A stretch of DNA of 53,458 bases from a virus. The first letter of the stretch is position 1. Each line of letters opens with the position of its first letter. The translations under genes and the position numbers were made by a program. A model generated the notes under the pieces. It ran no database searches. It worked only from the letters and a program-made list of their open reading frames with translations, and had not been told where the DNA came from. Shown in pieces: positions 8,835 to 17,601 of the stretch. Location of the stretch: the IMG/VR virus record IMGVR_UViG_3300023174_000221, positions 1 through 53,458 of that record; one strand, written 5' to 3'.

Positions 8835-11747
8835 TTATGCTTGTGCTTCTGTCCAAGAGAGACGAGCATTAATAGTTGGGGTGCCAGTTACTGCACGCCC
8901 GGTGATGTACAAAATGTCCGGACCATCTGGATAAAGATTATTAAAAGTTTGTGGGAGAGCTTGGTTAGTGCCACCACCATTTATGCTGTTACCAAGCTCT
9001 CTTACAGAAGAAAGATCCTGTTGTGATACACCAGTACCGCAGAAAAATGAAAACACATTTTCGCCGCCGGTGAGGAAATTGCCAACTGCTCCTAGGTAAA
9101 CTTGAGCCAAACTTGATCCACCTATGTTAGTGAAGTTTAGCGCAGCACCTACCCGACCGTTGAGAAAACAGGAGACTCTAACGGTGCCGCTTGCAATGGC
9201 ATCTATGCTTCTCAGACGGAGAGACATTCGATTTATAATTTCGCGAACCCCTAGCAGTCCAATTCTCCCGTTATCCACACTTGGTCCCAACCGAATTGCC
9301 AGCAGCACTGTTTCGTTGCTAGCGTTGAGTGTGACAGCAGCGGGGTTGCCAGTGTTAAATACAAAATTAAAATCATCATCAAATCTACCATCCATGATAA
9401 CGCTTGATCCCCAGTGCGACAATGCAAAAGAGGGTGGAATATTTGAAGCACCAACTGCAGTGACCTGTCCAGCAAATTCTACTGGTGTTGGGGCAGTTGT
9501 AGAATATGCAAATGTCTGTGGTGTTGGATTGCCTCCAGGTTGACCGCGAAGCAGATTGGTCAATGTACTGTTGGCAGTATTTACGCCTGTGTAACGAATG
9601 TATTCCACTGGTGCACTGCTGGTATTACCAGGTGCCCTAACAACCACAATTCCTGAGGGCGCTGGAAACACTGAAACGTCTCTAACAGATAAACTTGTCG
9701 TTTCAGTGTTGGACAAGTTGAGAGCCAACAAGGAATACGGATTATAATTGGACTGTTCATACCGAGAAGGCAAATTGCCAGAGCGCATGTATGCCTCTTG
9801 ATTGTTGTTGTTGTTGAGCATTTTGTGGCAATAGTAAACATTTCCATTTTGTGCTCTGAATCCCCAGCGTATAAAACCGGCACCATACCAAGAGTAATCT
9901 ATGTAAAACATTTGCATTTTGGTTGGGTCAAACCTATAACCACTGGCGCCTCTGCCATTCATTGGATCAATATTCCATTGATCTTGACGAACACGGGTAT
10001 CAATGGTTTTGGATATGATAGTGTTGGTTGCATTCACCGTGGGTCTATAATCAGGTGTAATGAACATTCTTGTTTGGGATTCGATGCTAAGAACTTTGTA
10101 GCTCTGACCCTTGATGACCACCCAATCGTTAGGTTCCAGTTGTCTTGCAAATAATGTACCTACGCCATCAACTTGATTGCTATTTGATGCAACAGTAACA
10201 GTACCGGCTAACTGTGCTGTGCTGCTGCGTCTTACTGCGTATGTATACACACCGTCATGTTCAAAGAATATTCCGTTTTGCTGGTCAAACATTCCTAGGC
10301 GCGACACCACACCATAATTTTCACCAGGAGAAATGTTGATTGGAAAACCTGGTGCCTGGGTAACAGAAGGTGCTGATACTGTTCTATAAGTAAAAGTAAC
10401 ATCACTTGGGATAGTCTCCACAATAAAGTTGCCGTTGAATGCACTGTCATCTGAACCGGTGATTACAATTCTAGTACCAGGACGACAGCCATGAGGTACT
10501 TTGGTTGTAACTGTTACAATGGCACCAGGCGTTGTTGTAGCTGCAACAACAGTATTAATCTGAAAAGATGGTCTGAAGATGGATCCTGTGCTGAATTGAA
10601 TTCCTTTGCCAGATTGATATCTAAAATATTTGCGTGTCTGTCTTACTATGGAACAATTGGCACCTCCAACACCACAGCTAAACTGTATGCCTCCATCATA
10701 AGGTCTCTGTATTGAGAAACCGGATGGACGGCCATATAAAATTTCTCTACTTGCAGGATTAGTTATGAGAGCAGAAGGAGTACCATTGGGGTTTGTGAAT
10801 CTAAACTGTGTTGCATTTAACACATCAGTAATAACTTGACTGCCTGTGATGGTTGTTGCGAGCGTTGGTCCAGAGACATTTGCTGCGGCACTATTTGAAC
10901 CTGTGACATAAATTAAATTGCCTGGGTATAAGCCGTGTGCAGTTGAAGTGGTGCATGTTACAACACTGCCAGCAAAGGTAAATGCATTGGCCCCAATAGC
11001 AATACCAGCGCCTGTGTAGAATGTTGCTGGAAATAATAATGTTCTGTTGGTGTCAAGTACAGAACCTGCAGGTATGATGGCACCCTCATCTGTGTTGAAG
11101 GTGATAACACTGGTCCCAGTTGTGTTAACAACAAACCAACCATTTGTATTAGGGTTTAATGTATCCTGCAGAAAAATGGGTAATCCGGGTCTGAAAATAG
11201 CTGGTGTGGTACTACCAAATGTAATGGTTACAGTTCGCGTGCCATCACCAGCTATATTTGAAATGACAGGTGTAGATTGTGTGGTATCATATGGTTCGGA
11301 AGGTATAATAAACGCTGTTGGTTTATTGTTTGTTTGAAATAATGATTCCCATTTGGTTGGCTGCACACTGTATTCAAAATCTGTATCAATTAATGATTGT
11401 GGTGCGGAAATGCGTGATTTATTGACTGGATCATAATATTCCTCAGCTGGGGAAATGTGCATGGTAGGTGCATCATAAACCACTTGAATGGAGTCAGTTG
11501 CTGCATGCCCTGTGGTGTCTACACCCAAGGTCAGAATGTTTGTGTTTGGATTCCAATTTGACCAACCCAAATTTGGTTGGCCTTCGGCAAAAATAACTTT
11601 ATTTCTAGTTTGGTTAATAATTGCCATTAACCTGTTGATAGAGAACGGATATACGTTATAAACTTGAGAGAAATTGACTGTGCCGACACCCGCAGCACCT
11701 GGTATAAAAACTAATGTGGCAGAGGTTGTAGTAAGTACTGTCTTCAC
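8835..11747 (-). CDS. Large virion structural protein (970 aa), third SWYGA-module paralog
   Basis: The start is GTG at 11747, directly downstream of a TATAAATA late-promoter sequence with only four bases between. The middle contains FRYQSGKGIQFSTG, then FDPTKMQMFYIDYSWYGAG, then WGSSVIMDGRFDDD, the module shared with the two giant proteins at 1-5983. Internal repeats of the form AHGLYPGNLIYVTGS and PHGCRPGTRIVITGS resemble Ig-like or beta-sandwich insertions. This family is common in T4-like cyanophages and pelagiphages as a virion structural protein, probably baseplate or fibre associated. It is followed 3 bases later by the small fibre protein at 8232-8831. Confidence 0.8.
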   Translation of the reverse strand: MKTVLTTTSATLVFIPGAAGVGTVNFSQVYNVYPFSINRLMAIINQTRNKVIFAEGQPNLGWSNWNPNTNILTLGVDTTGHAATDSIQVVYDAPTMHISPAEEYYDPVNKSRISAPQSLIDTDFEYSVQPTKWESLFQTNNKPTAFIIPSEPYDTTQSTPVISNIAGDGTRTVTITFGSTTPAIFRPGLPIFLQDTLNPNTNGWFVVNTTGTSVITFNTDEGAIIPAGSVLDTNRTLLFPATFYTGAGIAIGANAFTFAGSVVTCTTSTAHGLYPGNLIYVTGSNSAAANVSGPTLATTITGSQVITDVLNATQFRFTNPNGTPSALITNPASREILYGRPSGFSIQRPYDGGIQFSCGVGGANCSIVRQTRKYFRYQSGKGIQFSTGSIFRPSFQINTVVAATTTPGAIVTVTTKVPHGCRPGTRIVITGSDDSAFNGNFIVETIPSDVTFTYRTVSAPSVTQAPGFPINISPGENYGVVSRLGMFDQQNGIFFEHDGVYTYAVRRSSTAQLAGTVTVASNSNQVDGVGTLFARQLEPNDWVVIKGQSYKVLSIESQTRMFITPDYRPTVNATNTIISKTIDTRVRQDQWNIDPMNGRGASGYRFDPTKMQMFYIDYSWYGAGFIRWGFRAQNGNVYYCHKMLNNNNNQEAYMRSGNLPSRYEQSNYNPYSLLALNLSNTETTSLSVRDVSVFPAPSGIVVVRAPGNTSSAPVEYIRYTGVNTANSTLTNLLRGQPGGNPTPQTFAYSTTAPTPVEFAGQVTAVGASNIPPSFALSHWGSSVIMDGRFDDDFNFVFNTGNPAAVTLNASNETVLLAIRLGPSVDNGRIGLLGVREIINRMSLRLRSIDAIASGTVRVSCFLNGRVGAALNFTNIGGSSLAQVYLGAVGNFLTGGENVFSFFCGTGVSQQDLSSVRELGNSINGGGTNQALPQTFNNLYPDGPDILYITGRAVTGTPTINARLSWTEAQA

Positions 11748-11751
11748 TCTT

Positions 11752-11759
11752 TATTTATA
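11752..11759 (-). promoter_or_regulatory. T4-type late promoter TATAAATA, 4 nt from the GTG start
   Basis: Reading the minus strand, TATAAATA is followed by AAGA and then the GTG start of the 970-residue structural gene. This is the T4 late-promoter consensus. Transcription starting 5-7 bases downstream would begin at the start codon, so the mRNA would have no leader. The string TATAAATAAAGAGTG recurs exactly at 26433-26447. Confidence 0.7.
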
Positions 11760-11774
11760 TTTATGTATAAGGTA

Positions 11775-13700
11775 TTAGCTAAAAATAAAGGTATTAGTTA
11801 CAATTGTTTCCAACAGAGATGTCGAAACTATATTGCCACTTGCGCTAATATTACCAACAACAGTTAATTCATTATTGGGGTTGTTTGTGTTGATACCTAC
11901 CTTGGATAGAGTGTTGCCAGGTGTGCTATTACCCACATATACAGTAATATCAGATGACGTGTTTATTACGCTGAGTGTACTTAATGTTGTTGTGTTTGTT
12001 CCTGTGAGATTGGTTATTGTTGGACCAGATAAAGTGCCTGTTGCATTTATTAATACAGGGGCATTAATTGCCGCACCAGTTACAATTTTATCACCAGTTA
12101 TGGCACCAGCGCTTATGTTTCGAGTATTGACTGCATTGCTTGCGATTTTTTCTGTTGTGACTGCATTATTACCAATACTAGAAGTGAGTACGCTGTTTTG
12201 CGAAGGATACATTGAAACTGCTGGAAACGGCCTGTGATAGATAACTTCAACAATATTGAGTCCCACCGGGGGCGTTTGAGTGACACTCAAGGTGTACTGA
12301 TCGGGTAAATTAAGAGTACCTTTGTTCTGATAAACTCCGGAAATATAGACACTAATATCATTAAGAGAGGCCACTGCACAAAGAAGACTAAATGTTGTCT
12401 GACCAGGTGCCACATCAAAGGTTTGATATGGAATAAAGGAATTAGTAAGAACATAATTGCCAGCAGAGAGTGTACCTACAACAGACAAGCTGCCAAAAAT
12501 TGTTAGGTTTTCTGCTAGTTTCGCTGTTGTAACAGATCTGTTGGCAATCTTTTGTGTTGTTATGCTTCCATCGGCAACTGTACCAATTTGCAGAGGATTG
12601 GCTTGCAGGTATACAATTTCAATATTGGGCTCTGCAACCATGTCTGGTGCAGGTGGGGCTTGTGTGAATGTAATTGTGGAGGGCGGTCCTTCAACAATGG
12701 TATAGGTTATTTTGTCTTGATATACACCACCAATGTACACAAGAAGATTGTTGGCACTGGCAACAATCTGTGTAAGATTGAAGATTTGTGTTACACCATC
12801 ACCGGTGAATGTATCAACAATATTATTTTGAAGTGTACCAAAGATTCTATCTGCACTCAACCCACCCTTGACACTTAATCCTGTTGTAACAGTTAAATTT
12901 TTAATTAAAACATTATTGGTGGAAAGATAGTTTGTTACTGTGGGTAAAATTTCAGCAGATTCTTCCCAACTATTAGAAAGAGACCTCACTGTGGAGTACA
13001 CAGTATCCCAATTTGCAGAAGTTGTTCTTGTGGAAACATATGTACTGGCAAATTGATCGCTATTGTAATTTTGTGTGTAGAAAATACTGTTGGTACTGAT
13101 GCTACCATTCACAGTTAATTCAGTATTTGGGTAACTTGTGTTGATTCCAATCTTGCCTCTGCCAGTGCCTGTGGCATCGTTGATGTAAAGAACGTCAACG
13201 TTGTAATCTGTGTCTCTAAATTTTGCAAGGTAAAAATTACCGCCAAAAGATCCAACAAACAGAGCAGGTTCATATCCAAGTGACTGTACACTCAGCGCTG
13301 TTAAGCCAGTTAATGTTGTAATGAAATATTGCGCGCTAACTGCCGACAAACCACCAGTAGCAAATATGCCACCCTTTACAAAAAGGTCGCCTTCTATTGT
13401 GCCTCCAGTTAATTTTAAATAGCGAGTATCAGCTGTTTGAATGGTGAGCCAACTAGCACTGTTTGCTTGCAGGGTAGTATATGAACTATCCCATAGAGTG
13501 GTTTTTAAAATGAATCGCTCACCAATGGAATTTGTTGCTAAAACAAAAGTATTGAAAGCGCTAGAAGCTGCAGGTGCAGGTACTCCGAAATTAGGTTCTG
13601 CGTTTTGTAAGTTTAGATACTGGTATCTAAGTGTGTCGGCGCTTAACGGTGGATTTACCATCACCCGTTGGCTTATAAAACTCGGGCGTGTTGTGTTCAT
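11775..13700 (-). CDS. Tail-fibre protein with repeated shaft modules (641 aa)
   Basis: The protein contains GKIGINTSYPNTELTVNGSIS and, near the C-terminus, a second VGINTNNPNNELTVVGNIS copy; the same module recurs in the giant fibre at 48065. Two copies of a segment around VYIGGVYQDK and VYISGVYQNK, followed by Pro-rich loops, form a second repeat. TTQKIANRSVTTAKLAENL and TTEKIASNAVNTRNISAG are typical trimeric fibre-shaft repeats. The composition is Ser/Thr/Asn-rich without catalytic motifs. It is probably a homotrimeric fibre for receptor contact. It follows the 117-residue gene with a one-base junction at 13700. Confidence 0.8.
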   Translation of the reverse strand: MNTTRPSFISQRVMVNPPLSADTLRYQYLNLQNAEPNFGVPAPAASSAFNTFVLATNSIGERFILKTTLWDSSYTTLQANSASWLTIQTADTRYLKLTGGTIEGDLFVKGGIFATGGLSAVSAQYFITTLTGLTALSVQSLGYEPALFVGSFGGNFYLAKFRDTDYNVDVLYINDATGTGRGKIGINTSYPNTELTVNGSISTNSIFYTQNYNSDQFASTYVSTRTTSANWDTVYSTVRSLSNSWEESAEILPTVTNYLSTNNVLIKNLTVTTGLSVKGGLSADRIFGTLQNNIVDTFTGDGVTQIFNLTQIVASANNLLVYIGGVYQDKITYTIVEGPPSTITFTQAPPAPDMVAEPNIEIVYLQANPLQIGTVADGSITTQKIANRSVTTAKLAENLTIFGSLSVVGTLSAGNYVLTNSFIPYQTFDVAPGQTTFSLLCAVASLNDISVYISGVYQNKGTLNLPDQYTLSVTQTPPVGLNIVEVIYHRPFPAVSMYPSQNSVLTSSIGNNAVTTEKIASNAVNTRNISAGAITGDKIVTGAAINAPVLINATGTLSGPTITNLTGTNTTTLSTLSVINTSSDITVYVGNSTPGNTLSKVGINTNNPNNELTVVGNISASGNIVSTSLLETIVTNTFIFS

Positions 13701-14053
13701 TATGCGGGTGTATTGATAGTTTCAAGAATAGAAAGAGTCAAGTGAACACTATCATTCCGACTGCAATACACAATAAGCTTATCACCCTCAGTTAATACAA
13801 TTTTTCCAAGAATGATGTTTGCAGCATCGTAAGGTGGTATGGCAAATCCGCTGACCAAGAAGGTTAACGAACTATAAGTTGTGCTTGATATTGAAGCTGT
13901 TACTGTTTGATAGCTATCAGTAATATTTGTGGTTTGAGCGGTCAGAATAATAGCAGCACGCTGTGATGGTGCAGTGTATAGACTGGGTACTGTCCCTATT
14001 GTAGATAAAGGGGTTACAAGGCTTCTGAAAAAATTAAGAGGTACTGTTGCCAT
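13700..14053 (-). CDS. Small structural protein (117 aa), fibre-cluster member
   Basis: The ATG at 14053 has ATAAATA four bases upstream on the minus strand. The sequence is Thr/Ser/Ile-rich and predicted beta, ending SRNDSVHLTLSILETINTPA. No family is recognised with confidence; similar small beta proteins accompany fibre genes in T4-like marine phages. Its position between a beta-helix protein and a fibre shaft suggests a virion connector or fibre-associated protein. Confidence 0.65.
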   Translation of the reverse strand: MATVPLNFFRSLVTPLSTIGTVPSLYTAPSQRAAIILTAQTTNITDSYQTVTASISSTTYSSLTFLVSGFAIPPYDAANIILGKIVLTEGDKLIVYCSRNDSVHLTLSILETINTPA

Positions 14054-14057
14054 ATTT

Positions 14058-14064
14058 TATTTAT
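14058..14064 (-). promoter_or_regulatory. Late-promoter-like ATAAATA, 4 nt from ATG
   Basis: On the minus strand GAATAAATA is followed by AAAT and the ATG of the gene at 13700-14053. It lies directly against the stop codon of the upstream beta-helix gene (ends 14065), so no room exists for a normal leader. Confidence 0.6.
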
Positions 14065-15507
14065 TCATTCAATAGCTAGTACGAAGGGTGTAACCAGTGA
14101 AAAGATGGATCTCTGGAAAGTCTGACCTTCAATAGTTCCAGTTGCTTGTTTGATAGTGAATTCAGTACCCACTCTAAAATCGCCACTCTGATTTGTAGCG
14201 GTAAAGAATACAGCACCTCCACCACTTGATACCACTTCATTGTCTGGGTTGGTTTGCCCGCCAAGAATGGGCAAAGCAGAAACAAGTGTTGTACCAGTGC
14301 CAACGTATTCAAATGTAATTGCACTGGCAAGAATGCTGCTTCTAATATAAAAATAAACTTTTCTACCATAGAAATTTTGTGCACCAATTGTTGTGGGTGG
14401 TTCAATATAAACATCAAATGTATTTGTTCCAACACGAGCAGCAGAAGAAACTATGTATTGTGTGCTTGAACTGTCTCCCTGTATTTCAAACAGCATTCCC
14501 AGTGAGGGTGTTGTTGCTAACAAAGCAGGAGAAACATTGTTTACTGTAATAACACCCTCACCACCGGAAAGATTGGTTGTCAGAGTACCAGTGAGAGCTG
14601 CAACAGGAGATTTACCAAAAGCTGCCAGGCCATAATTTCCAAAAGAACAATTGGATGTATTCACATCACAACTACCACCGTCAGTACAAAGCACACCATA
14701 GGTAGCGGCAATTGTGAAGATACTGACCAATTGCGCATAACCATTGTTGGTAATGTGTATACCAACTCCACCTTCATTAAATTGTGTATAAGAATCCATT
14801 ACCATGCTTCTGATATAACCACCCACAAGGTTTCCATCTATTCTGCAACCTGCACCAGCGTTTTCTGCCCCTGCAGGAGATGATTGTGTGATGGAGCTAC
14901 AACCTTGAATATAAGGGCTAGTTCTAATATAAAGCGGACTGGTGGGTATATTTTTGTTTGTGGGTGGTGTACTGGACAAGCTCGGATAATTGAAAGCAAT
15001 ATTGTATTGTGGTTGCAGAGGGTCTGTGTTTGGAAATGCTACAGCAGCACCAGGAGATCGGTGCCCTCTAAAAGTCATGCCCCACAAGTAATCACCATTT
15101 GTTACCCAAAAGATATCATATGCTGGATTAACAGGATAAACATTAACTCGTCTTAAATTGTCCCCAATAATGGAACAATTGGGTGGGACATAGATAGGAT
15201 TCTGTTCGTAATAATCGCCAGAGCGTACAAAAATAGTATATTTGTTTAATGGGTTTGCAGCTGCAACTTGACACCCTCTTTTGATTGTTCTGAATGGTTC
15301 ATTTTCACCAAGTCCACGAAACTCAAAATCATTGCCGCTTATGGTAACATATAGATTGTTTGGGGTTGTCGTCAACCCACCAGATATGATCTTGGAGATT
15401 GTGTAGAAATTTACCTTAAATTCACCAACTAGCGGCCTGAATCCAACAAGATAGTCTGTTGGTATAGGTTCAATTGGACTAAAGTCATTAAACGACCGAA
15501 ATGGCAT
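14065..15507 (-). CDS. Right-handed beta-helix tail spike or fibre protein (480 aa)
   Basis: After an N-terminal phage-type segment (residues 1-60), the sequence SGNDFEFRGLGENEPFRTIKRG, with YTIFVRSGDYYEQNPI and NCSIIGDN, is the start of a pectate-lyase-like parallel beta-helix. Short strand repeats follow (VGGYIRSMVMDSYT, GVGIHITNNGYAQLVSI, GSCDVNTSNCSFGNYGLAAFG). Proteins of this build occur in T4-like cyanophages and pelagiphages as structural proteins. No lyase or hydrolase active site can be assigned. It may bind or act on surface polysaccharide. The ATG at 15507 is preceded by CTAAATA and five bases, a degenerate late motif. Confidence 0.75.
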   Translation of the reverse strand: MPFRSFNDFSPIEPIPTDYLVGFRPLVGEFKVNFYTISKIISGGLTTTPNNLYVTISGNDFEFRGLGENEPFRTIKRGCQVAAANPLNKYTIFVRSGDYYEQNPIYVPPNCSIIGDNLRRVNVYPVNPAYDIFWVTNGDYLWGMTFRGHRSPGAAVAFPNTDPLQPQYNIAFNYPSLSSTPPTNKNIPTSPLYIRTSPYIQGCSSITQSSPAGAENAGAGCRIDGNLVGGYIRSMVMDSYTQFNEGGVGIHITNNGYAQLVSIFTIAATYGVLCTDGGSCDVNTSNCSFGNYGLAAFGKSPVAALTGTLTTNLSGGEGVITVNNVSPALLATTPSLGMLFEIQGDSSSTQYIVSSAARVGTNTFDVYIEPPTTIGAQNFYGRKVYFYIRSSILASAITFEYVGTGTTLVSALPILGGQTNPDNEVVSSGGGAVFFTATNQSGDFRVGTEFTIKQATGTIEGQTFQRSIFSLVTPFVLAIE

Positions 15508-15547
15508 AGGATTATTTAGTTCTATGCTCTACGGAATAAACAAGCAA

Positions 15548-15712
15548 TTAGGCTTTATTATCGGTCTTCTTTAATGCATCAGTCGAAACGATATCCACAC
15601 GGCTCATAACCCTGTCCCCACTAATAAGCGTTACTGGGACAAGTGCTGCCTGATATTCAGTGAGCAGTTGTTCAATTTTCGTTTTAACCTCGAGAAGCTT
15701 ATTTTCGTCCAT
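15548..15712 (-). CDS. Small protein (54 aa) of a two-member phage family
   Basis: The frame starts at ATG 15712 and ends TAA at 15548. The core (VKTKIEQLL, then ALVPVTLISGDRVMSRVDIVS) is clearly homologous to the core of the protein at 27792-28001 (IKDKIEKIL, then ALAPIVTISGDKVVSRIDVIS). The family therefore has a short helix and a conserved (I/L)SGD(R/K)VxSR(V/I)D(I/V) motif. Function is unknown. Upstream, CATATAAATTAACGTAT precedes ATG, almost the same spacing as the late motif at 24301. It lies between a structural gene and a beta-helix gene. Confidence 0.7.
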   Translation of the reverse strand: MDENKLLEVKTKIEQLLTEYQAALVPVTLISGDRVMSRVDIVSTDALKKTDNKA

Positions 15713-15749
15713 ATACGTTAATTTATATGGTTATTATTAAAATCAACTA

Positions 15750-16166
15750 CTAATGAAGAGTGGCCAGGAGTACTATCTGATTATTCCCAGGTGCTGGTGG
15801 TACTAAGCTTTCAGCAATTTGAATACATGAGAAACGTTTACCAGAGGATGCCAACTTGTAGCCTGCTGGGTTTGCATATATTATATCAAGCCGCTGCGGA
15901 TAGCTAAAGGCGGACAATCTGAAGCTCAATGTATTGTTTGTATGTACATTGAAATAATCCACAGGGTAGGCACTAAAGGGTGGGTTTGCCGCACTTACAC
16001 TTCTTGTATTGCTGTACAGGTTGAATAGCTTTTCATTTCCATTAAATTTATTGGAACTTAAGTAGAGTCCGTTGGCCGTTTGGTATTTGAACATGTTGCC
16101 CTCCAAAACGATTGTTACATCGTTGGTACTCACAGGTATTGTAAAGGATGGAATAATTTTACTCAT
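15750..16166 (-). CDS. Probable virion protein (138 aa) next to gp15
   Basis: The start is ATG 16166, eight bases inside the end of the gp15 gene; a longer reading to 16211 would overlap gp15 further and is not preferred. The protein is beta-rich with two halves: VTIVLEGNMFKYQTANGLYLSS, then a C-terminal part with YPQRLDIIYANPAGYKLASSGK. The pattern looks like Ig/IPT-like or small beta-sandwich domains of phage neck or decoration proteins. I cannot name the family. Location directly after the sheath terminator suggests a tail or neck component. Confidence 0.65.
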   Translation of the reverse strand: MSKIIPSFTIPVSTNDVTIVLEGNMFKYQTANGLYLSSNKFNGNEKLFNLYSNTRSVSAANPPFSAYPVDYFNVHTNNTLSFRLSAFSYPQRLDIIYANPAGYKLASSGKRFSCIQIAESLVPPAPGNNQIVLLATLH

Positions 16167-17001
16167 TAGGTGCGTTGTAGGGATTTGCTGGTGTGGTGTA
16201 CAACTGCACACCGGTTATGACGGGTCGACCTGAAACAGAGAATGTATCTGTATTATAGAAAGCTGAGAGTGAGTCTTGATCTGTAATAACCTGGGATTTT
16301 AAAGTATTATATGCACCATATTCGAGCGGTGTACCAGCACTCACAGCTGTCATGCTCACATCAATGCGGAATATATTATTAACAGGATCTTGAGGATCCG
16401 GGAATAAGAAGCCTTTGATAGTAAAGCCTGTGTTTGCAATAATTTGAGCTTTTTGTTGTCCGTTTATGTCTGTTGGGTATTCGAGATTAATATTACCACT
16501 CCAGGCAACTTCAGTCCTGATTTCTTGAGTGTATGGAAGATTAAATTCTTTGGGTATAGTCCAGCTAAGAATAATGTAGGGATTATTAAAAGGTACGAAA
16601 TTACTGAGAATTTGATCCATGTCAGATTGATATCGAGCAATAATGCTCATGGAAATATCGATGTTAACTGGAACAGGGGCTTTATAGTAGTATGATTGAC
16701 CACCGGGGGCGCGTTCAGTTGGAGTACCATGGGCATAGAAGCCAGCATTTTTATTGAAAACACGATTATTATCGCGGGAGATACTATTAATAGTAATGCT
16801 GATACAAGGAAGAGTTACATTTTGCGCTGGGTTAACAAGATCAAAGAGAACACGTTGTTTTGGTGCATAAACATATCTTACTTGTTGTGTTGTAAGTGGA
16901 TTACGATTTTTATCGTATCTTTTAATTACTACATTATCAAAAGCAGCAAGAAATTGAAGGACGAGATCCTTAACTTCGAAATAATAGCTATACTGCTTCA
17001 C
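16159..17001 (-). CDS. 15: T4 gp15-like tail sheath terminator / completion protein (280 aa)
   Basis: The start is GTG at 17001, four bases after CATAAATA on the minus strand. T4 gp15 (272 aa) caps the contracted-tail sheath and joins tail to head. Shared features are an N-terminal FDNVVIKRYDKNRNP segment, VRYVYAPKQRVLFDL, a central LPCISITINSISRD, and PVNIDISMSIIARYQSDMDQI followed by PFNNPYI, equivalent to the T4 pattern P(I)x(Y)ELSIFTRYEDDMxQIVEQILPYF. The length fits. Residues 240-280 form a variable C-terminal tail. It heads the structural operon running to 15548 and below. Confidence 0.8.
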   Translation of the reverse strand: MKQYSYYFEVKDLVLQFLAAFDNVVIKRYDKNRNPLTTQQVRYVYAPKQRVLFDLVNPAQNVTLPCISITINSISRDNNRVFNKNAGFYAHGTPTERAPGGQSYYYKAPVPVNIDISMSIIARYQSDMDQILSNFVPFNNPYIILSWTIPKEFNLPYTQEIRTEVAWSGNINLEYPTDINGQQKAQIIANTGFTIKGFLFPDPQDPVNNIFRIDVSMTAVSAGTPLEYGAYNTLKSQVITDQDSLSAFYNTDTFSVSGRPVITGVQLYTTPANPYNAPNE

Positions 17002-17005
17002 TCTT

Positions 17006-17013
17006 TATTTATG
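17006..17013 (-). promoter_or_regulatory. Late promoter CATAAATA, 4 nt from the GTG start of gp15
   Basis: Minus-strand CATAAATA is followed by AAGA and GTG. The 15-base context differs by one base from the motifs at 11752 and 26433. A late promoter fits the structural role of gp15, and again leaves almost no leader. Confidence 0.65.
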
Positions 17014-17034
17014 TATAAAGAGGTATCCGGACGA

Positions 17035-17238
17035 TCAATAATACTTCCACTTTGCGGCAGATATTTCCCTAGAAAGTCTCTTTCGTTTGGAGGGTTTCAT
17101 GTAGTATCGGTGAAGCTTGAGGACCTCAATGACACCACTTCGCTTGAATTCGTTTGAAAACTGCTTGAGCTTTTTGTCAAAATAAAGCTTATTTGAAGCT
17201 TTGCTCTTCTCTAGCTTTACCTCGCAATTAATTCCCAT
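17035..17238 (-). CDS. rpsU: Phage-encoded ribosomal protein bS21
   Basis: The 67-residue basic protein contains the bS21 core: F-x-x-x-(F/L)KRSGVIEVLKLHRYYMKPS at residues 27-50 and KRKRLSREISAAKWK after it, equivalent to the bacterial (A)GILxExRRREFYEKP(S/T)xxRKR segment. bS21 sits on the 30S platform near the 3' end of 16S rRNA and affects mRNA binding. Phage bS21 homologs are known in pelagiphages and large phages. It has a longer N-terminus than host bS21. A GTAAATA element lies four bases before the ATG on the minus strand. The adjoining genes (GroES-like, gp62) are also host-takeover or replication functions. Confidence 0.8.
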   Translation of the reverse strand: MGINCEVKLEKSKASNKLYFDKKLKQFSNEFKRSGVIEVLKLHRYYMKPSKRKRLSREISAAKWKYY

Positions 17239-17253
17239 AATCTATTTACTTTC

Positions 17254-17601
17254 TCAAGCCCCATCTTCTACTGTAATAATTTCAGCATATGAATTAAAAT
17301 ACTTGTTGGGTTTCTTGGGTGTCAAGAGCTTCACATAGCTATCTATGCTTTGCATGTTTGATGAAAAGGATTTCAATGTATAGTCCAGGGTAATCCCTTT
17401 GTCCTTGATTGTGAAATTATAAGGGTAGGGAATTTCAAATATTTTCTTGGAATGAGCAATGCTGAGAGTGAACACCAGGTAAAAGTCTTTGATGCAAAAA
17501 AGAATTAGCTTACCTGTCTTCACAGTTTTGTTGTTGATGTTGATGGAGATCTTCTGTTGAAGAAAGTGATTGATCTCTTTTTCTAGTCTTTCAGCTTTCA
17601 T
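17254..17601 (-). CDS. Hypothetical protein (115 aa)
   Basis: A basic alpha/beta protein with an N-terminal helix (MKAERLEKEINHFLQQK), alternating strands (KLILFCIKDFYLVFTLSI) and YPYNFTIKDKGITLDYTLKS. I do not recognise a family. The start at 17601 abuts the stop of the SH3-like gene (shared base), and bS21 follows 15 bases downstream, so it is co-transcribed with them. No signal peptide. Confidence 0.65.
   Translation of the reverse strand: MKAERLEKEINHFLQQKISININNKTVKTGKLILFCIKDFYLVFTLSIAHSKKIFEIPYPYNFTIKDKGITLDYTLKSFSSNMQSIDSYVKLLTPKKPNKYFNSYAEIITVEDGA

Noticed and set aside
11047-11337. Long plus-strand open frames inside the minus-strand fibre and structural genes (for example 11833-12237, 9124-9543)
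   Set aside because: They have no promoter or start context, composition is a complement artefact, and the minus-strand proteins have clear fibre repeats.
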